From assembly GCF_030161395.1 (NCBI RefSeq), contig NZ_BSST01000001.1, forward strand, positions 3,410,001-3,474,000: DNA of 64,000 bases, read 5' to 3'. This stretch comes from Thalassotalea insulae. Its GTDB lineage: Bacteria > Pseudomonadota > Gammaproteobacteria > Enterobacterales > Alteromonadaceae. Position numbers and translations under genes: made by a program. Within the stretch, counting starts at the first letter, position 1; each line of letters begins with the position of its first letter. The notes beneath the pieces were generated by a model. That model saw only the letters and a program-made list of their open reading frames with translations. It ran no database searches and was not told the origin of the DNA. This document shows positions 33,447 to 42,875 of this stretch, one piece after another.

Positions 33447-35162
33447 ATGTTATTATCAGCTTTAAAGCCATATACCATTTTTATGAGTCTACTTGTGTTT
33501 TTATCGGCGTGCTCACCTGCTGATAAAAGCATATTTATTGAACAAAACACTAGTCAAATTACAATAACAGGCGAGATCACTGGCTATGATCATCAGCCTA
33601 TGGCGCAAGCGATTATTGAAGTTACACCATTAGTAAGTGGTTCAGATAAAAATTTTCAACAGATTAATGTCGATACTAGCGGGGCATATTCGGCTATTTT
33701 AGATAAGAATCAACGTTATTTATTAATGGTGGCTGGTGTCGGGCATATGCCGATGAAACTGCTATTAGATGCTACTGAGCTTTCAGATGCTAATCTTGAT
33801 TTGAGCTTAGATGCGATCACATACCTGACTGCGCCTGAAACGGTTGCGGTTAAATTGTTAACAGCTGATGGTAGTCAAGCTAGCCATGCGTTAGAAGTGC
33901 AAGATGATGGCAGTTTTGCCGCAACAATTGCTTTAGATGCAGGCGAGGTTAAATATCAACTGCGTGGTATTTCAAAAGCTAAGATGTCGATAGAAAATCC
34001 AAGAGCATCAAGTTTTGAATATGATAATGGCGGCAATTTTTATTCAGTGATCGAACATAAAGGAGGCAATTTAGTTATTCGTTATAATCCAGCTATTGAT
34101 GCAATCAATGCTGAAAGCTTATTGGCAGGACAGCAAATTAGTTCTTCTTTTGCGGCAAAGCAAAATAAGGATTTAACCTTGATGGCGCAATATAACCGTT
34201 TATTGATTGAGCAGCGCTTGTATTTATCTGATATTCAACGCCCACCATTTGTGTATCCTGAGGGGCTTGAAACCATTAAAGCGTGGCAGGCAGATCCTCA
34301 ATATGCTGAGCAAGCTCAATTATTACTGGCGATGTCAACGGCAATTCACGGCCAGCCTTATAGCTTGTTTCAACAGACGCTAGCTGAAATCGCTAGTGAG
34401 TCGTGGCTATGGAGTTTACCTGAGGTCAGTTTTGCCACGAGTCTTCGCCTTGCAGGAATGACCAGTGATGAACTTGAGTATCATCAAGGTATTATCAATC
34501 AGGCTGATACCTTAGATCAAAAAGTGCAGCATTTTTTGTCAGATAACCCGAATGACGATGCGAAAGCTGAGCTATTAATGATACTGGCCTACAGTTATCG
34601 TCGTGGTGAAATGTACGAGCAGTATGACAAGTATTACCAAATGCTGTTAGCTGATTATGCCCATGTGAAAAACTTTGAGCGTTTTAAAACAATTTTACAA
34701 CCTAAAAGCTTGCCAATAGGGCAGCCATCGCCCGAGTTTGCGATAAAAGATATTACGGATCCTGATACTAGCTATAATAAAGCGAGCTTTGCCAACAAGG
34801 TGTACTTATTGGATTTCTGGGCAACCTGGTGTGTACCTTGTATTAAAGAAATGCCTGATCTGCATCAGGCTTACTCTAAATATAATGACAAAGGTTTTGA
34901 AATCTTAAGCTTATCTGCGGATGATTCTATTGCCGATATCAAAAAATTTCGACAAGGCGACTGGGCTATGCCGTGGAAGCATGGCTTTTTAGATGATCGT
35001 AAACACCCGATGATCAAAGATTATATGGTGTTTGGTTATCCTGTAGCTTATTTAATTGATGAAAATGGTGCTGTGCTGGCCAGCGGGGATAAAGTTAGAG
35101 GCAAGCGCCTGAGTAAAACCCTTTCTATATATTTCGACAAAAAGAATGCAGCAAAAGGATAA
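33447..35162 (+). CDS. Lipoprotein with C-terminal TlpA/ResA-like thioredoxin domain
   Basis: The 571-residue protein begins with a lipoprotein signal (LLVFLSACSP). An N-terminal beta-rich domain (about 35-190) resembling carboxypeptidase-regulatory/DUF4369-like folds is followed by a helical middle and a TlpA-like thioredoxin domain (about 425-565) with the redox pair C462-V-P-C465 in WATWCVPCIKEMPDLHQAY. It should act as a periplasm-facing membrane-anchored thiol-disulfide oxidoreductase. The substrate is unknown. This architecture is common in Bacteroidota and some marine Alteromonadales. It is a single gene flanked by hairpins. Confidence 0.8.
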   Translation: MLLSALKPYTIFMSLLVFLSACSPADKSIFIEQNTSQITITGEITGYDHQPMAQAIIEVTPLVSGSDKNFQQINVDTSGAYSAILDKNQRYLLMVAGVGHMPMKLLLDATELSDANLDLSLDAITYLTAPETVAVKLLTADGSQASHALEVQDDGSFAATIALDAGEVKYQLRGISKAKMSIENPRASSFEYDNGGNFYSVIEHKGGNLVIRYNPAIDAINAESLLAGQQISSSFAAKQNKDLTLMAQYNRLLIEQRLYLSDIQRPPFVYPEGLETIKAWQADPQYAEQAQLLLAMSTAIHGQPYSLFQQTLAEIASESWLWSLPEVSFATSLRLAGMTSDELEYHQGIINQADTLDQKVQHFLSDNPNDDAKAELLMILAYSYRRGEMYEQYDKYYQMLLADYAHVKNFERFKTILQPKSLPIGQPSPEFAIKDITDPDTSYNKASFANKVYLLDFWATWCVPCIKEMPDLHQAYSKYNDKGFEILSLSADDSIADIKKFRQGDWAMPWKHGFLDDRKHPMIKDYMVFGYPVAYLIDENGAVLASGDKVRGKRLSKTLSIYFDKKNAAKG

Positions 35163-35186
35163 GCTTTGTTAATATCATTTAGCTAG

Positions 35187-35223
35187 TGATGTAGTTTTTT
35201 CTTAATAAAGTAAAACTACATCA
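35187..35223 (+). terminator. Hairpin after the thioredoxin lipoprotein gene
   Basis: TGATGTAGTTTT (35187-35198) pairs perfectly with AAAACTACATCA (35212-35223). It lies 25 bases after the stop codon and is a likely terminator, although the T-run is inside the stem rather than after it. Confidence 0.5.
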
Positions 35224-35285
35224 AGATCATGCTTTCCTACTTTATTAATACGAAATGACGTTATCGAATTGTGGGAGTTCAAGTC

Positions 35286-35314
35286 ATCGCTGTTATTATG
35301 GTAATAACAGCGAT
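35286..35314. terminator. Perfect 13-bp inverted repeat with 3-base loop
   Basis: ATCGCTGTTATTA (35286-35298) and TAATAACAGCGAT (35302-35314) are exact complements. It stands between the thioredoxin gene and the S37 gene fragment and may act as a bidirectional terminator or be an element end. Confidence 0.45.
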
Positions 35315-35345
35315 TTAATCTTTTACGAAACGTTAGTTAGTTGCT

Positions 35346-35775
35346 ATTAATTTTATTGTAACCACCTTGTTATGGCTGAATAAATGTTACTTTGGGCGGC
35401 TTCTGGCAAATCAGTAATTGAGATATTATGTAACCCTGGTTCTATATGTAGTTGAGTGTCACGGCTAGGATCGGTAGTTATAGGATAGGCGCCAGCGGTG
35501 AAAATGTCTTGTTCGCCGTAGATCATGATCAATTCACTAGCCTCAGTTTGAGCCCAGTCATAGATATCTTGCATCACTTCGGGATGAAACTCAGGCATGG
35601 GCTGTCCTAATAAATTGAGTTTGAAATCGGTAACGTCGAACGTTAGTAAATCTTCTATATGTGATAACGGAACGGCAAAGTTGCCAAGTTCTTTTGCAGC
35701 CTGCATATGGTAGGGCTTTTCGCTGAAACTTCTTGTATTTGTCACTGCATTCTTTTTTGATAACAGAAAGCGAGT
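35346..35775 (-). pseudogene. Partial, internally deleted copy of the S37 peptidase gene
   Basis: Bases 35346-35716 match 42505-42875 at about 99% (three differences seen), covering the last 120 codons and stop of the S37 gene. Bases 35717-35775 then match 43142-43200, so 266 bases are missing and the frame is broken. The junction falls at similar short sequences (TAGGGC and TAAGGC). An ORF of 130 residues remains, but it lacks the signal peptide and catalytic serine. The gene body upstream is absent. Confidence 0.9.
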
Positions 35776-35883
35776 ATTAAAAAATTATGGCAGGCAATCT
35801 ATTACGAGTTTGGACTTCGGCCAAAAGGTTTTCGAAAAAGCATAGTGATCTGACAACTCATTAAATGAGACTCTGAACTTCCG

Positions 35884-37356
35884 CTAATTTTCAAATGTTA
35901 TTTTGTACTGCGCTAACATGGAATATAAGAACTCTAATTTGATGCGTTGGATACTTTCCTTGGCCTTTATATAATTTTCTTTGGCCTGTTCAATATTTCC
36001 TTGCAAAAACAACACTTCAGCCAAATGAAGTCGTGTGGAATTGATTCCTATTTGGCTTCGAATGATTTGATATGCAGACAGCGCTTCTGTATAAGCTTCT
36101 AGGGATTTGTTCAGTCTATTTTGTTTAAGATAAACTAAGCCTTGTTCTTCAGCCACACTGGCTTTTAGGAACCAATCTTGGTGTTTATCCGTGATATTAG
36201 TCACTTGCTGATAAAATTGTAACGCTTGTATAAAATCTTGTTTTTTAGCTGAAACTCGTCCTTTAAGCAATTGAATATTTGCAACTTCCAGTGGATCTTC
36301 CATCAAAATATTAGCTGATTTATCTAGTAAAGCAGCCGCCTTGTCTGTTTGATTATCCCACAAGTACAATTTACTCAAATAGATGATGGCAATAATTGAG
36401 TCTGGGTTCAATGACAGGTAACTCTCAAAAAAACTAATAGAGGTATGCCAATCCGATTCATAACTAATCATGGCCTCTGCAAATAAAGCATCGTTAAACT
36501 CATTTATTGGCGTAAATTCACTTTTTTTCAGTGGCTGATTGATAAAGTCGGCTAATTTTTTTGATAATGTGTCAAGTGCACCATTTATTGACGTATCAAG
36601 AATAACACCTTGCTTTACATCATTTGCGACATGAAACTTATAAACCAGTTTATAGTCTGACACATAACCTAAAATTTCAGCTTCAACGATTAATGTAGCA
36701 CCAGAGACGTTAAATATTTTAGTGACATCATTGGAAGAAAATGTTCGCTTTAAACCTGCTGTGTACATTAAATGAGGAATGTAGCTTCCCTGATAGATAA
36801 AAATTGATTTAGGGAAGCCTTTTAATTTTGCAATAAGCTGCTCCATTGCCCCTAAGTAGATCCAATCGTTTTCTCCATAAGGAATCTTATTTTTTATCGG
36901 CAGCACAAGAATACTTTGATCGAAGTTAACTTCAGCAGAGTCTTCGTTTGAAAACATAATCGTAATTAAGATTAAACAGATGAGTAATATGGCAGCAATA
37001 TAATATTTCAATACAGAAGGTCTTGCCCAACCGGTCGGTTTCTCTTGCTGAATAGCATTAATCGGCGCTAATTGAGCCGTGAATTGATAGCCCTTACGTG
37101 GAAAGTTCAGAATAATTTCCGAGTGACCAAATAATTGACGAATTTCCCTAATGGACTGAAAGATAACACCATCATCTACGTTTACATCGTCCCAAATGCA
37201 GTCCAATAGCTCCTGTTTACTGATAATATCTCCAGCTCTATTCGCCAGGTATAGCAGCACTTCTAACGTTTTAGGCCGAATGTTCTGACAGTTGTCATCT
37301 GTAGATAACGTACGCGCTTGTGCATCAAGAACAAAAGTATCAATGTGGTATTTCAT
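35884..37356 (-). CDS. CadC/ToxR-like membrane transcription regulator with TPR region
   Basis: The 490-residue protein starts with an OmpR-type winged helix (about 1-95: RPKTLEVLLYLANRAGDIIS, NFPRKGYQFTA), has one membrane helix (about 120-137, AAILLICLILITIMFS) and an extracytoplasmic part of about 350 residues. This contains helical TPR-like repeats (SIIAIIYLSKLYLWDNQTDK, LVYLKQNRLNKSLEAYTEAL, LAEVLFLQGNIEQAKENYIK). Such one-component regulators bind DNA while anchored in the membrane. Likely targets are the adjacent DUF5916 and amylase genes, all on the same strand, but no operator was identified. Confidence 0.82.
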   Translation of the reverse strand: MKYHIDTFVLDAQARTLSTDDNCQNIRPKTLEVLLYLANRAGDIISKQELLDCIWDDVNVDDGVIFQSIREIRQLFGHSEIILNFPRKGYQFTAQLAPINAIQQEKPTGWARPSVLKYYIAAILLICLILITIMFSNEDSAEVNFDQSILVLPIKNKIPYGENDWIYLGAMEQLIAKLKGFPKSIFIYQGSYIPHLMYTAGLKRTFSSNDVTKIFNVSGATLIVEAEILGYVSDYKLVYKFHVANDVKQGVILDTSINGALDTLSKKLADFINQPLKKSEFTPINEFNDALFAEAMISYESDWHTSISFFESYLSLNPDSIIAIIYLSKLYLWDNQTDKAAALLDKSANILMEDPLEVANIQLLKGRVSAKKQDFIQALQFYQQVTNITDKHQDWFLKASVAEEQGLVYLKQNRLNKSLEAYTEALSAYQIIRSQIGINSTRLHLAEVLFLQGNIEQAKENYIKAKESIQRIKLEFLYSMLAQYKITFEN

Positions 37357-37526
37357 TAAAACGGCATGTGAATAAGATAGTTATACGATGTTATCAAATA
37401 TTGTTAGTTAGGATCAGTTAAATTAGTTGTTTAATTAATACTAGCTAACTTGAATTATTGCCAAAACAAAAGCAGATACCTAAGTTAACGATCAAATAAC
37501 TATCAACCCATTAAATATTAATGTTT

Positions 37527-39830
37527 TTATAAAGTATGACTTAACTTCAAAAACACACTTTTTTGGTTCGTTGTTAACCCATTAATGACATCATTATCAA
37601 CCGCGTTGCTTGATAAACCTAAGTAAAAAGCCGAAAGCGCATCAAAACGATAAGAGTACACCAGTTGTGATCCTAGGCTTTTATTTTTCTTATCAATATC
37701 AAACGTATAATTACTCGGATTGAAAACTACATCATTATGAATTAAAGACAATCGAACCTTACTGTCACTGCTAAATTGATAATTAACTCGTAAATCCGTT
37801 AAATTTGCCGTGTATAATTCATCGTTTAACACTTTCATTTTTTCATAGGTATGCTCAAGCCTGACATTAACAGCATCATTTACCTCCCACTGTATAATTG
37901 GCAGCAACTGTAGCTTCTCTCCTTTACGGTTATTTGCATAATCAACGGCATCACTTTTAAGCAATAAATTACTGATGTAAAAATTAGCAATTGGCCGTAT
38001 TTCACCATAAATAAAACTAAAATCGATATCAAATTGGGTGCTATTATCGGTTATATTGGTAATGCTTGGGTCGAAGCGTAAGCCGACTTTGGTTTGTTTT
38101 CCTAGTCCTGTGCTTATTCTCGACTGCATCACACCATTAAGGTTTAACTGAATTTCGATATTGTCACTAATGAGTTCATTATCAATATTGGTTTCTTTGT
38201 CGGCTCCCGCCCAAAATTCTAATTTATTCCATAGTGATAACTGCGGATAAAAAACATAGCCAGCCCTAATTTGACTTTCTTTATTATCCACTTTACGAAC
38301 AAAACCTAAGTCGGCGCGAAAGTCTTCTCCTATATGTTTATGATAAGCACTTAACCACCAATTTCTTTCGGTATGATTAAACGCTAATTGCCAAGCAAGA
38401 TCAGCAAGCTCTTCACTGTTTTTAACGCGTAAACTAGATTCATTAACACAACCAATGCAAACTAGGTTCGCAGGTTCATCCGGGTATTGTGTACGAGACG
38501 ATAATAACTGGGCATCTAAAAACGTACTTTCACTAAAGCGAAAACGCCCATCGACAGAAAATAGATAATTATAATAATTTTCACTTTCTCTTATGGTATT
38601 TGTGACACCTAACGATGAGTCATTGTTAAAGTCGTAACGATAGCGTAACGCGGTATTTATGGTTTTTTCGTCAATAACGGCAAGGGTTGAATTAAGATTG
38701 CCGGGAACTAGTATGCGAGTGTTCTCATCATTACTTGCTAGAGCTGCAAAGGTACTATTACCACTACGTTGGGTATATTTAACGCCTAAATCAGGCGATA
38801 TAATATTTCGGGTATAGACCAAGTTATATAAACTATCAAAATAGTTATGATTTTCTAGAAAAAATCGTCGTTTTTCTGGTAAATATAATGAAAAATTACT
38901 GTTGATATTTAGTGGTGCATTATCTAATTCTATTTGTGAAAAGTCAGGGCTAATGGTTGCTGAAAGCAAACTGTCAGAACTGATATTCCAACTAAAGTCT
39001 CCACCCACCTCAACATTGTTTTCACTGTGCCAATTTTCTTGTGTCGATAAATTCCTTTGTTTATGTTGACCGACAACAATGCTGGGAACAAAAATCATAT
39101 TCGTACTTTGCTTAGCCGCCTTAAAACCTGATATTGGTTGCATTTGGCACAGTGTACAATTATTTTCTCGGTCTCGGCTGACATTGGAAATTTTATAACT
39201 AACCTCTCGCGGATAAAAACGGACAAATTCTGCTGACCAATGTTTAACTCCCGTATCGTTGGCAAAATTAAGTTGGCTTAACGGAATAATAAACTCCGCG
39301 GTAAAACCTTGTGCAGAGACAGCTGTTTTTGCTTGCCAAACAGCATCCCAATTATCATTATAATTTTGCGTAATGCCGCTTTCTATTGAATCAATTTGTA
39401 CTCCCTTAGCATTGACATAAAAATGATAAGCCAATTTATGGGTGTTAAGGGTATCTAATTTAAAACCGACTAAATCGTCATTCCAAGCTTTATCACGACC
39501 ACGTAAATAAGCTCTTATTTGTTCGGGGTGTGGATCATGCGCTTTAAAGCCAACATATAAATTTTCACCCGACTCATAGATATATACATGGGTTTGCACG
39601 ATAGCTTTAGTATTATCAAAAGGCTCAATAATGTAACTAAGCGGAAAATGTTGGGCTTTTTGCCAAATCGCTTCATCAAGTTGACCATCAAGTAATATTG
39701 GTTGTTGATAATACGGAATTGACAATGATTGAGGGGCACTACTTATTTTAGCTAACGTTTCAGCAGGTAACTGAGCAATGAAAAACAAGCTAAAGCAATG
39801 CAATAATATAGCGAGGGAACGTAATACCAT
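37527..39830 (-). CDS. DUF5916 outer-membrane protein with N-terminal CBM9-like domain
   Basis: I start at ATG 39830, which opens on a signal peptide (MVLRSLAILLHCFSLFFIA); a TTG at 39854 is also in frame. Of 767 residues, about 30-220 form a CBM9-like sugar-binding domain (ILLDGQLDEAIWQKAQHFPL, ENLYVGFKAHDPHPEQIRAY). The rest is rich in aromatic beta-strands and ends in a terminal SHTL, as in DUF5916 barrels (NFSLYLPEKRRFFLENHNYF). It probably sits in the outer membrane and may help bind or pass oligosaccharides, in keeping with the amylase gene next to it. The function is not experimentally known to me. Confidence 0.8.
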   Translation of the reverse strand: MVLRSLAILLHCFSLFFIAQLPAETLAKISSAPQSLSIPYYQQPILLDGQLDEAIWQKAQHFPLSYIIEPFDNTKAIVQTHVYIYESGENLYVGFKAHDPHPEQIRAYLRGRDKAWNDDLVGFKLDTLNTHKLAYHFYVNAKGVQIDSIESGITQNYNDNWDAVWQAKTAVSAQGFTAEFIIPLSQLNFANDTGVKHWSAEFVRFYPREVSYKISNVSRDRENNCTLCQMQPISGFKAAKQSTNMIFVPSIVVGQHKQRNLSTQENWHSENNVEVGGDFSWNISSDSLLSATISPDFSQIELDNAPLNINSNFSLYLPEKRRFFLENHNYFDSLYNLVYTRNIISPDLGVKYTQRSGNSTFAALASNDENTRILVPGNLNSTLAVIDEKTINTALRYRYDFNNDSSLGVTNTIRESENYYNYLFSVDGRFRFSESTFLDAQLLSSRTQYPDEPANLVCIGCVNESSLRVKNSEELADLAWQLAFNHTERNWWLSAYHKHIGEDFRADLGFVRKVDNKESQIRAGYVFYPQLSLWNKLEFWAGADKETNIDNELISDNIEIQLNLNGVMQSRISTGLGKQTKVGLRFDPSITNITDNSTQFDIDFSFIYGEIRPIANFYISNLLLKSDAVDYANNRKGEKLQLLPIIQWEVNDAVNVRLEHTYEKMKVLNDELYTANLTDLRVNYQFSSDSKVRLSLIHNDVVFNPSNYTFDIDKKNKSLGSQLVYSYRFDALSAFYLGLSSNAVDNDVINGLTTNQKSVFLKLSHTL

Positions 39831-39910
39831 CTTAATAACCTTAACGATCCCCAAATAACCTCAAGCGCTTTTTCAACGAGAGGCTATTTGAGTGTGATTG
39901 GTAAATTCAA

Positions 39911-39947
39911 GTTTTATTAAACAAAACATTCACTTGTTTAATAAAAC
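39911..39947. promoter_or_regulatory. Perfect 14-bp inverted repeat between amylase and DUF5916 genes
   Basis: GTTTTATTAAACAA (39911-39924) and TTGTTTAATAAAAC (39934-39947) are exact complements around a 9-base loop. It sits 81 bases upstream of the DUF5916 start and 28 bases past the amylase stop. It could be the amylase terminator, a processing hairpin, or an operator for a local regulator. Confidence 0.45.
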
Positions 39948-39974
39948 CTAGACAGGTGAAAATAAATAAAACAA

Positions 39975-41699
39975 CTAACGACTGACAGCAGCTAATAAAA
40001 CAATGTTAAACGGCGAACTAAAGTTAATTTCATTGTTATTAACGGTTATTAATTGGTTAGAGTAGTAGTCTTTTACTTGGCTGCCATCAGGGAAAATATG
40101 GTGTACAGGCAATGTTTTCATGCCTTTATTGGCATCTAAAGCAACCAGTATTTGATCTAATTTCCCTTTACTTTGGTATGTTCTGCTGAAAACATAAGGT
40201 TTATCACTATGTTTTTTATGAATACCAGCGCCAACAGCAATGTGGTCATGACGGAAAGAGCCTAATTTTTGCCAATGAGTAAGCAAGGCTTGGGTCTCTT
40301 TTTTTGCTAAATCGTCCCAATTCATGAAAGAACGCCAGGTTGCATCCCCAGTCGCTCCTTCAATAGTTAAGTTGCGTGCTAATTCATCCCCATAATAAAT
40401 TTGTACAGCGCCAGGTGCTAACATCAACTTCAATGCTGTTTCATAGGGATTTTTTCGGGCTTTATCATAAGGTTCAGGGTCATCATGAGAGACAACGTAA
40501 TTAATTACACCAACTCCGGTAAGAGCACCACTATTTAATTCTTTTGAGTAAGTGCTAAAAATATCTTCCATTGTACCTTTAGCATGGGTGGCAAAGCCCA
40601 TGTTGATTAAGCTATCAAAACCATAATTATAAAAATCTACTTGCCTATCACCATAATCATAATTTCTGGTGCCTGCTGGGGTATTTTTAAAACCATCTAC
40701 GCCAAAATGCATTACTTCCCCCACCATAAAGAAATCTTTATCATCTATCACTAATGAAGGATTTTTTTCTTTCCATTGACTAAAAGCTAAGGATGCCTCC
40801 GTTTTTAACACCTGCCATATTTCAGCTTCAACATGTTTAGCGGTGTCAACTCGAAAGCCATCAATACCATATTCTCTAACCCAATCGGTTAACCACTTAA
40901 CAATATAATTTTTAGGCGCTCTATTTAGTTTGGTTCTTTCGAAAAAGTCATCAAGTTCTGAAAGCTCTTGCTCAAGTCGACCTTCTGCACGCCATTTTTC
41001 TAATAGAAAATCAGGTAACTCAACATCTTCTTCCGACTCGGTAAGTACATCAGGGATGCTTGTTGCTAATGCACATTTTACATTATGCTCATAGCTATGC
41101 CATTGGCAGGCTGGATCGGTTCTAACCCAATCACTTGGCCAGGCAGCATCTACATTTGTTACTGGCCCCGTATGATTAATAACTACATCAGCTAACACAC
41201 GAATACCCTTGGCATGCGCGGTAGAAATCATGTTTTTCATCTCACTTTCTGTGCCAAAATTAGCATCAACATTGGTCCAATCTTTTATCCAATAACCATG
41301 AAATGGGTAACTTCTTCCCCAGTCTTCATCCCAATAACCATGAACTTGCTCATTTAGGGGAGTCATCCATAAAACATCAACCCCTAACGCTGTAAAGTAG
41401 CCATCGTTAATTTTTTCGGTAATACCTTTAATATCACCGCCCATGAAATTCCGCAGCACAGCAGCATCTTGTTTTCGGTCAAAAATGTGGTCATTGCCTT
41501 TATCACCATTAGCAAAACGATCTGTCATCATAAAATAGACAATGGCATTATTCCAAAAGGGATCAATACCTTGTTCAGTAAGCTCTGCACTGTTGTTGTT
41601 GGTGCCGTTTCCGCCGTTATTGTTAATATTATCTTTACTGTTATTGCAGCCAAATAGCAAAGAGCAGGCAATAAAAGCCCCTAACAAGCGATTTGTCAT
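39975..41699 (-). CDS. GH13 alpha-amylase family lipoprotein
   Basis: The 574-residue protein has a lipoprotein signal (LLGAFIACSLLFGCNNS) and an Asn-rich linker (DNINNNGGNGTNNNS). The GH13 barrel is complete by motif: region I DVVINHTGP, nucleophile D285 in GFRVDTAKH, acid/base E328 in FMVGEVMHFG and D406 in VSHDDPEP. It should hydrolyse alpha-1,4-glucans at the cell surface or in the periplasm. The neighbouring DUF5916 protein with a CBM9-like domain and a CadC-like regulator suggest a small maltodextrin-use cluster. No MalE/LamB-type transport genes are nearby. Confidence 0.9.
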   Translation of the reverse strand: MTNRLLGAFIACSLLFGCNNSKDNINNNGGNGTNNNSAELTEQGIDPFWNNAIVYFMMTDRFANGDKGNDHIFDRKQDAAVLRNFMGGDIKGITEKINDGYFTALGVDVLWMTPLNEQVHGYWDEDWGRSYPFHGYWIKDWTNVDANFGTESEMKNMISTAHAKGIRVLADVVINHTGPVTNVDAAWPSDWVRTDPACQWHSYEHNVKCALATSIPDVLTESEEDVELPDFLLEKWRAEGRLEQELSELDDFFERTKLNRAPKNYIVKWLTDWVREYGIDGFRVDTAKHVEAEIWQVLKTEASLAFSQWKEKNPSLVIDDKDFFMVGEVMHFGVDGFKNTPAGTRNYDYGDRQVDFYNYGFDSLINMGFATHAKGTMEDIFSTYSKELNSGALTGVGVINYVVSHDDPEPYDKARKNPYETALKLMLAPGAVQIYYGDELARNLTIEGATGDATWRSFMNWDDLAKKETQALLTHWQKLGSFRHDHIAVGAGIHKKHSDKPYVFSRTYQSKGKLDQILVALDANKGMKTLPVHHIFPDGSQVKDYYSNQLITVNNNEINFSSPFNIVLLAAVSR

Positions 41700-41764
41700 A
41701 ATTATTCTCCATAAAGTGAGTTTTATTTATCGGTGGGTAACCGTTTTTTATTGTTACTGGTGAG

Positions 41765-42022
41765 CTAACGCTGCAACATTTCAGCAGGGTATTTTTGCGT
41801 TAGCGCATAAAATTTTTTGTTAATTATTTTTAAAATAAGTAAATGAACCGCAGTAATTGACACTAAATAGCCAAGCCGTAAGAACCAGATGGAAAATCGA
41901 TAAGGAAAATGCTTAAGCGATGAAAAAGAAAAATACAGTGAAAATAGCATCAGTAGAACAGCACAAAAATTTGCAGAAAAAATGTCTGTGATAAACAGAA
42001 AATTTCGATTTTTAAAGCGCAT
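41765..42022 (-). CDS. Small membrane protein of unknown function
   Basis: This 85-residue ORF is strongly hydrophobic, with two predicted membrane helices (about 13-34 and 45-67) and a basic C-terminus. I recognise no family. No clear Shine-Dalgarno precedes the ATG. It stands upstream of the amylase gene on the same strand, 65 bases away. Confidence 0.4.
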   Translation of the reverse strand: MRFKNRNFLFITDIFSANFCAVLLMLFSLYFSFSSLKHFPYRFSIWFLRLGYLVSITAVHLLILKIINKKFYALTQKYPAEMLQR

Positions 42023-42187
42023 TTTATAGTTGCCAATTTATCCGTAAAAGTTGAGAACTATTTAGCTTTATTATGTCATAGAAGAGAACTTAAAATTTCT
42101 TAAATAAACTGAAGTGATTGAAATGATAGAAAATAAATTAATATAAATAAAAAGCAGGTTAAGTTAATTGTTGATAAAAATTAGCAA

Positions 42188-42394
42188 CAATTGAATACGA
42201 GTTTGCTCTGGTGTTAAAGCGCTAGCTTTAGGCGTTACACCATTGTATTCTTTTCTATATTGGCTTACTCAGCGTTGAATGGATGATAGTCCAACATCCA
42301 TCGCTGCTGCCGCATCTTTATGTTTATAATCGTGAATAACGACTAGCGCTGCACACTCACGTTTAAATTCTGCTGTTAATGTTTTCTTTGGCAT
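42188..42394 (-). pseudogene. IS3-family orfA remnant with internal stop
   Basis: From the ATG at 42394, MPKKTLTAEFKRECAALVVI and AAAAMDVGLSSIQR match the OrfA HTH of an IS3-type element. The next codon, normally Trp, is TGA, and the frame resumes VSQYRKEYNGVTPKASALT up to about 42188, where similarity ends. No orfB follows. It is a different IS subgroup from the relic at 33002. Confidence 0.75.
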
Positions 42395-42504
42395 TTTAAC
42401 CTCGTTAGTTAATTGAATTTTATCTCTAACGAGGTCTCTAGTTAAATCATACCGTTACAGTATGGAAACAATTTACACTATATAAGCGAATAATAGCTCA
42501 AGAG

Positions 42505-42875
42505 ATTAATTTTATTGTAACCACCTTGTTATTGCTGAATAAATGTTACTTTGAGCGGCTTCTGGCAAATCAGTAATTGAGATATTATGTAACCCTGGTT
42601 CTATATGTAGTTGAGTGTCACGGCTAGGATCGGTAGTTATAGGATAGGCGCCAGCGGTGAAAATGTCTTGTTCGCCGTAGATCATGATCAATTCACTAGC
42701 CTCAGTTTGAGCCCAGTCATAGATATCCTGCATCACTTCGGGATGAAACTCAGGCATGGGCTGTCCTAATAAATTGAGTTTGAAATCGGTAACGTCGAAC
42801 GTTAGTAAATCTTCTATATGTGATAACGGAACGGCAAAGTTGCCAAGTTCTTTTGCAGCCTGCATATGGTAGGGC
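42505..42875 (-). repeat. Source copy of the duplicated S37 gene end
   Basis: This is the 371-base direct repeat of 35346-35716, constant offset 7159, about 99% identical. With the second matching block (43142-43200 to 35717-35775) it defines a duplication that brackets the regulator/DUF5916/amylase cluster and an IS remnant. Confidence 0.9.
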
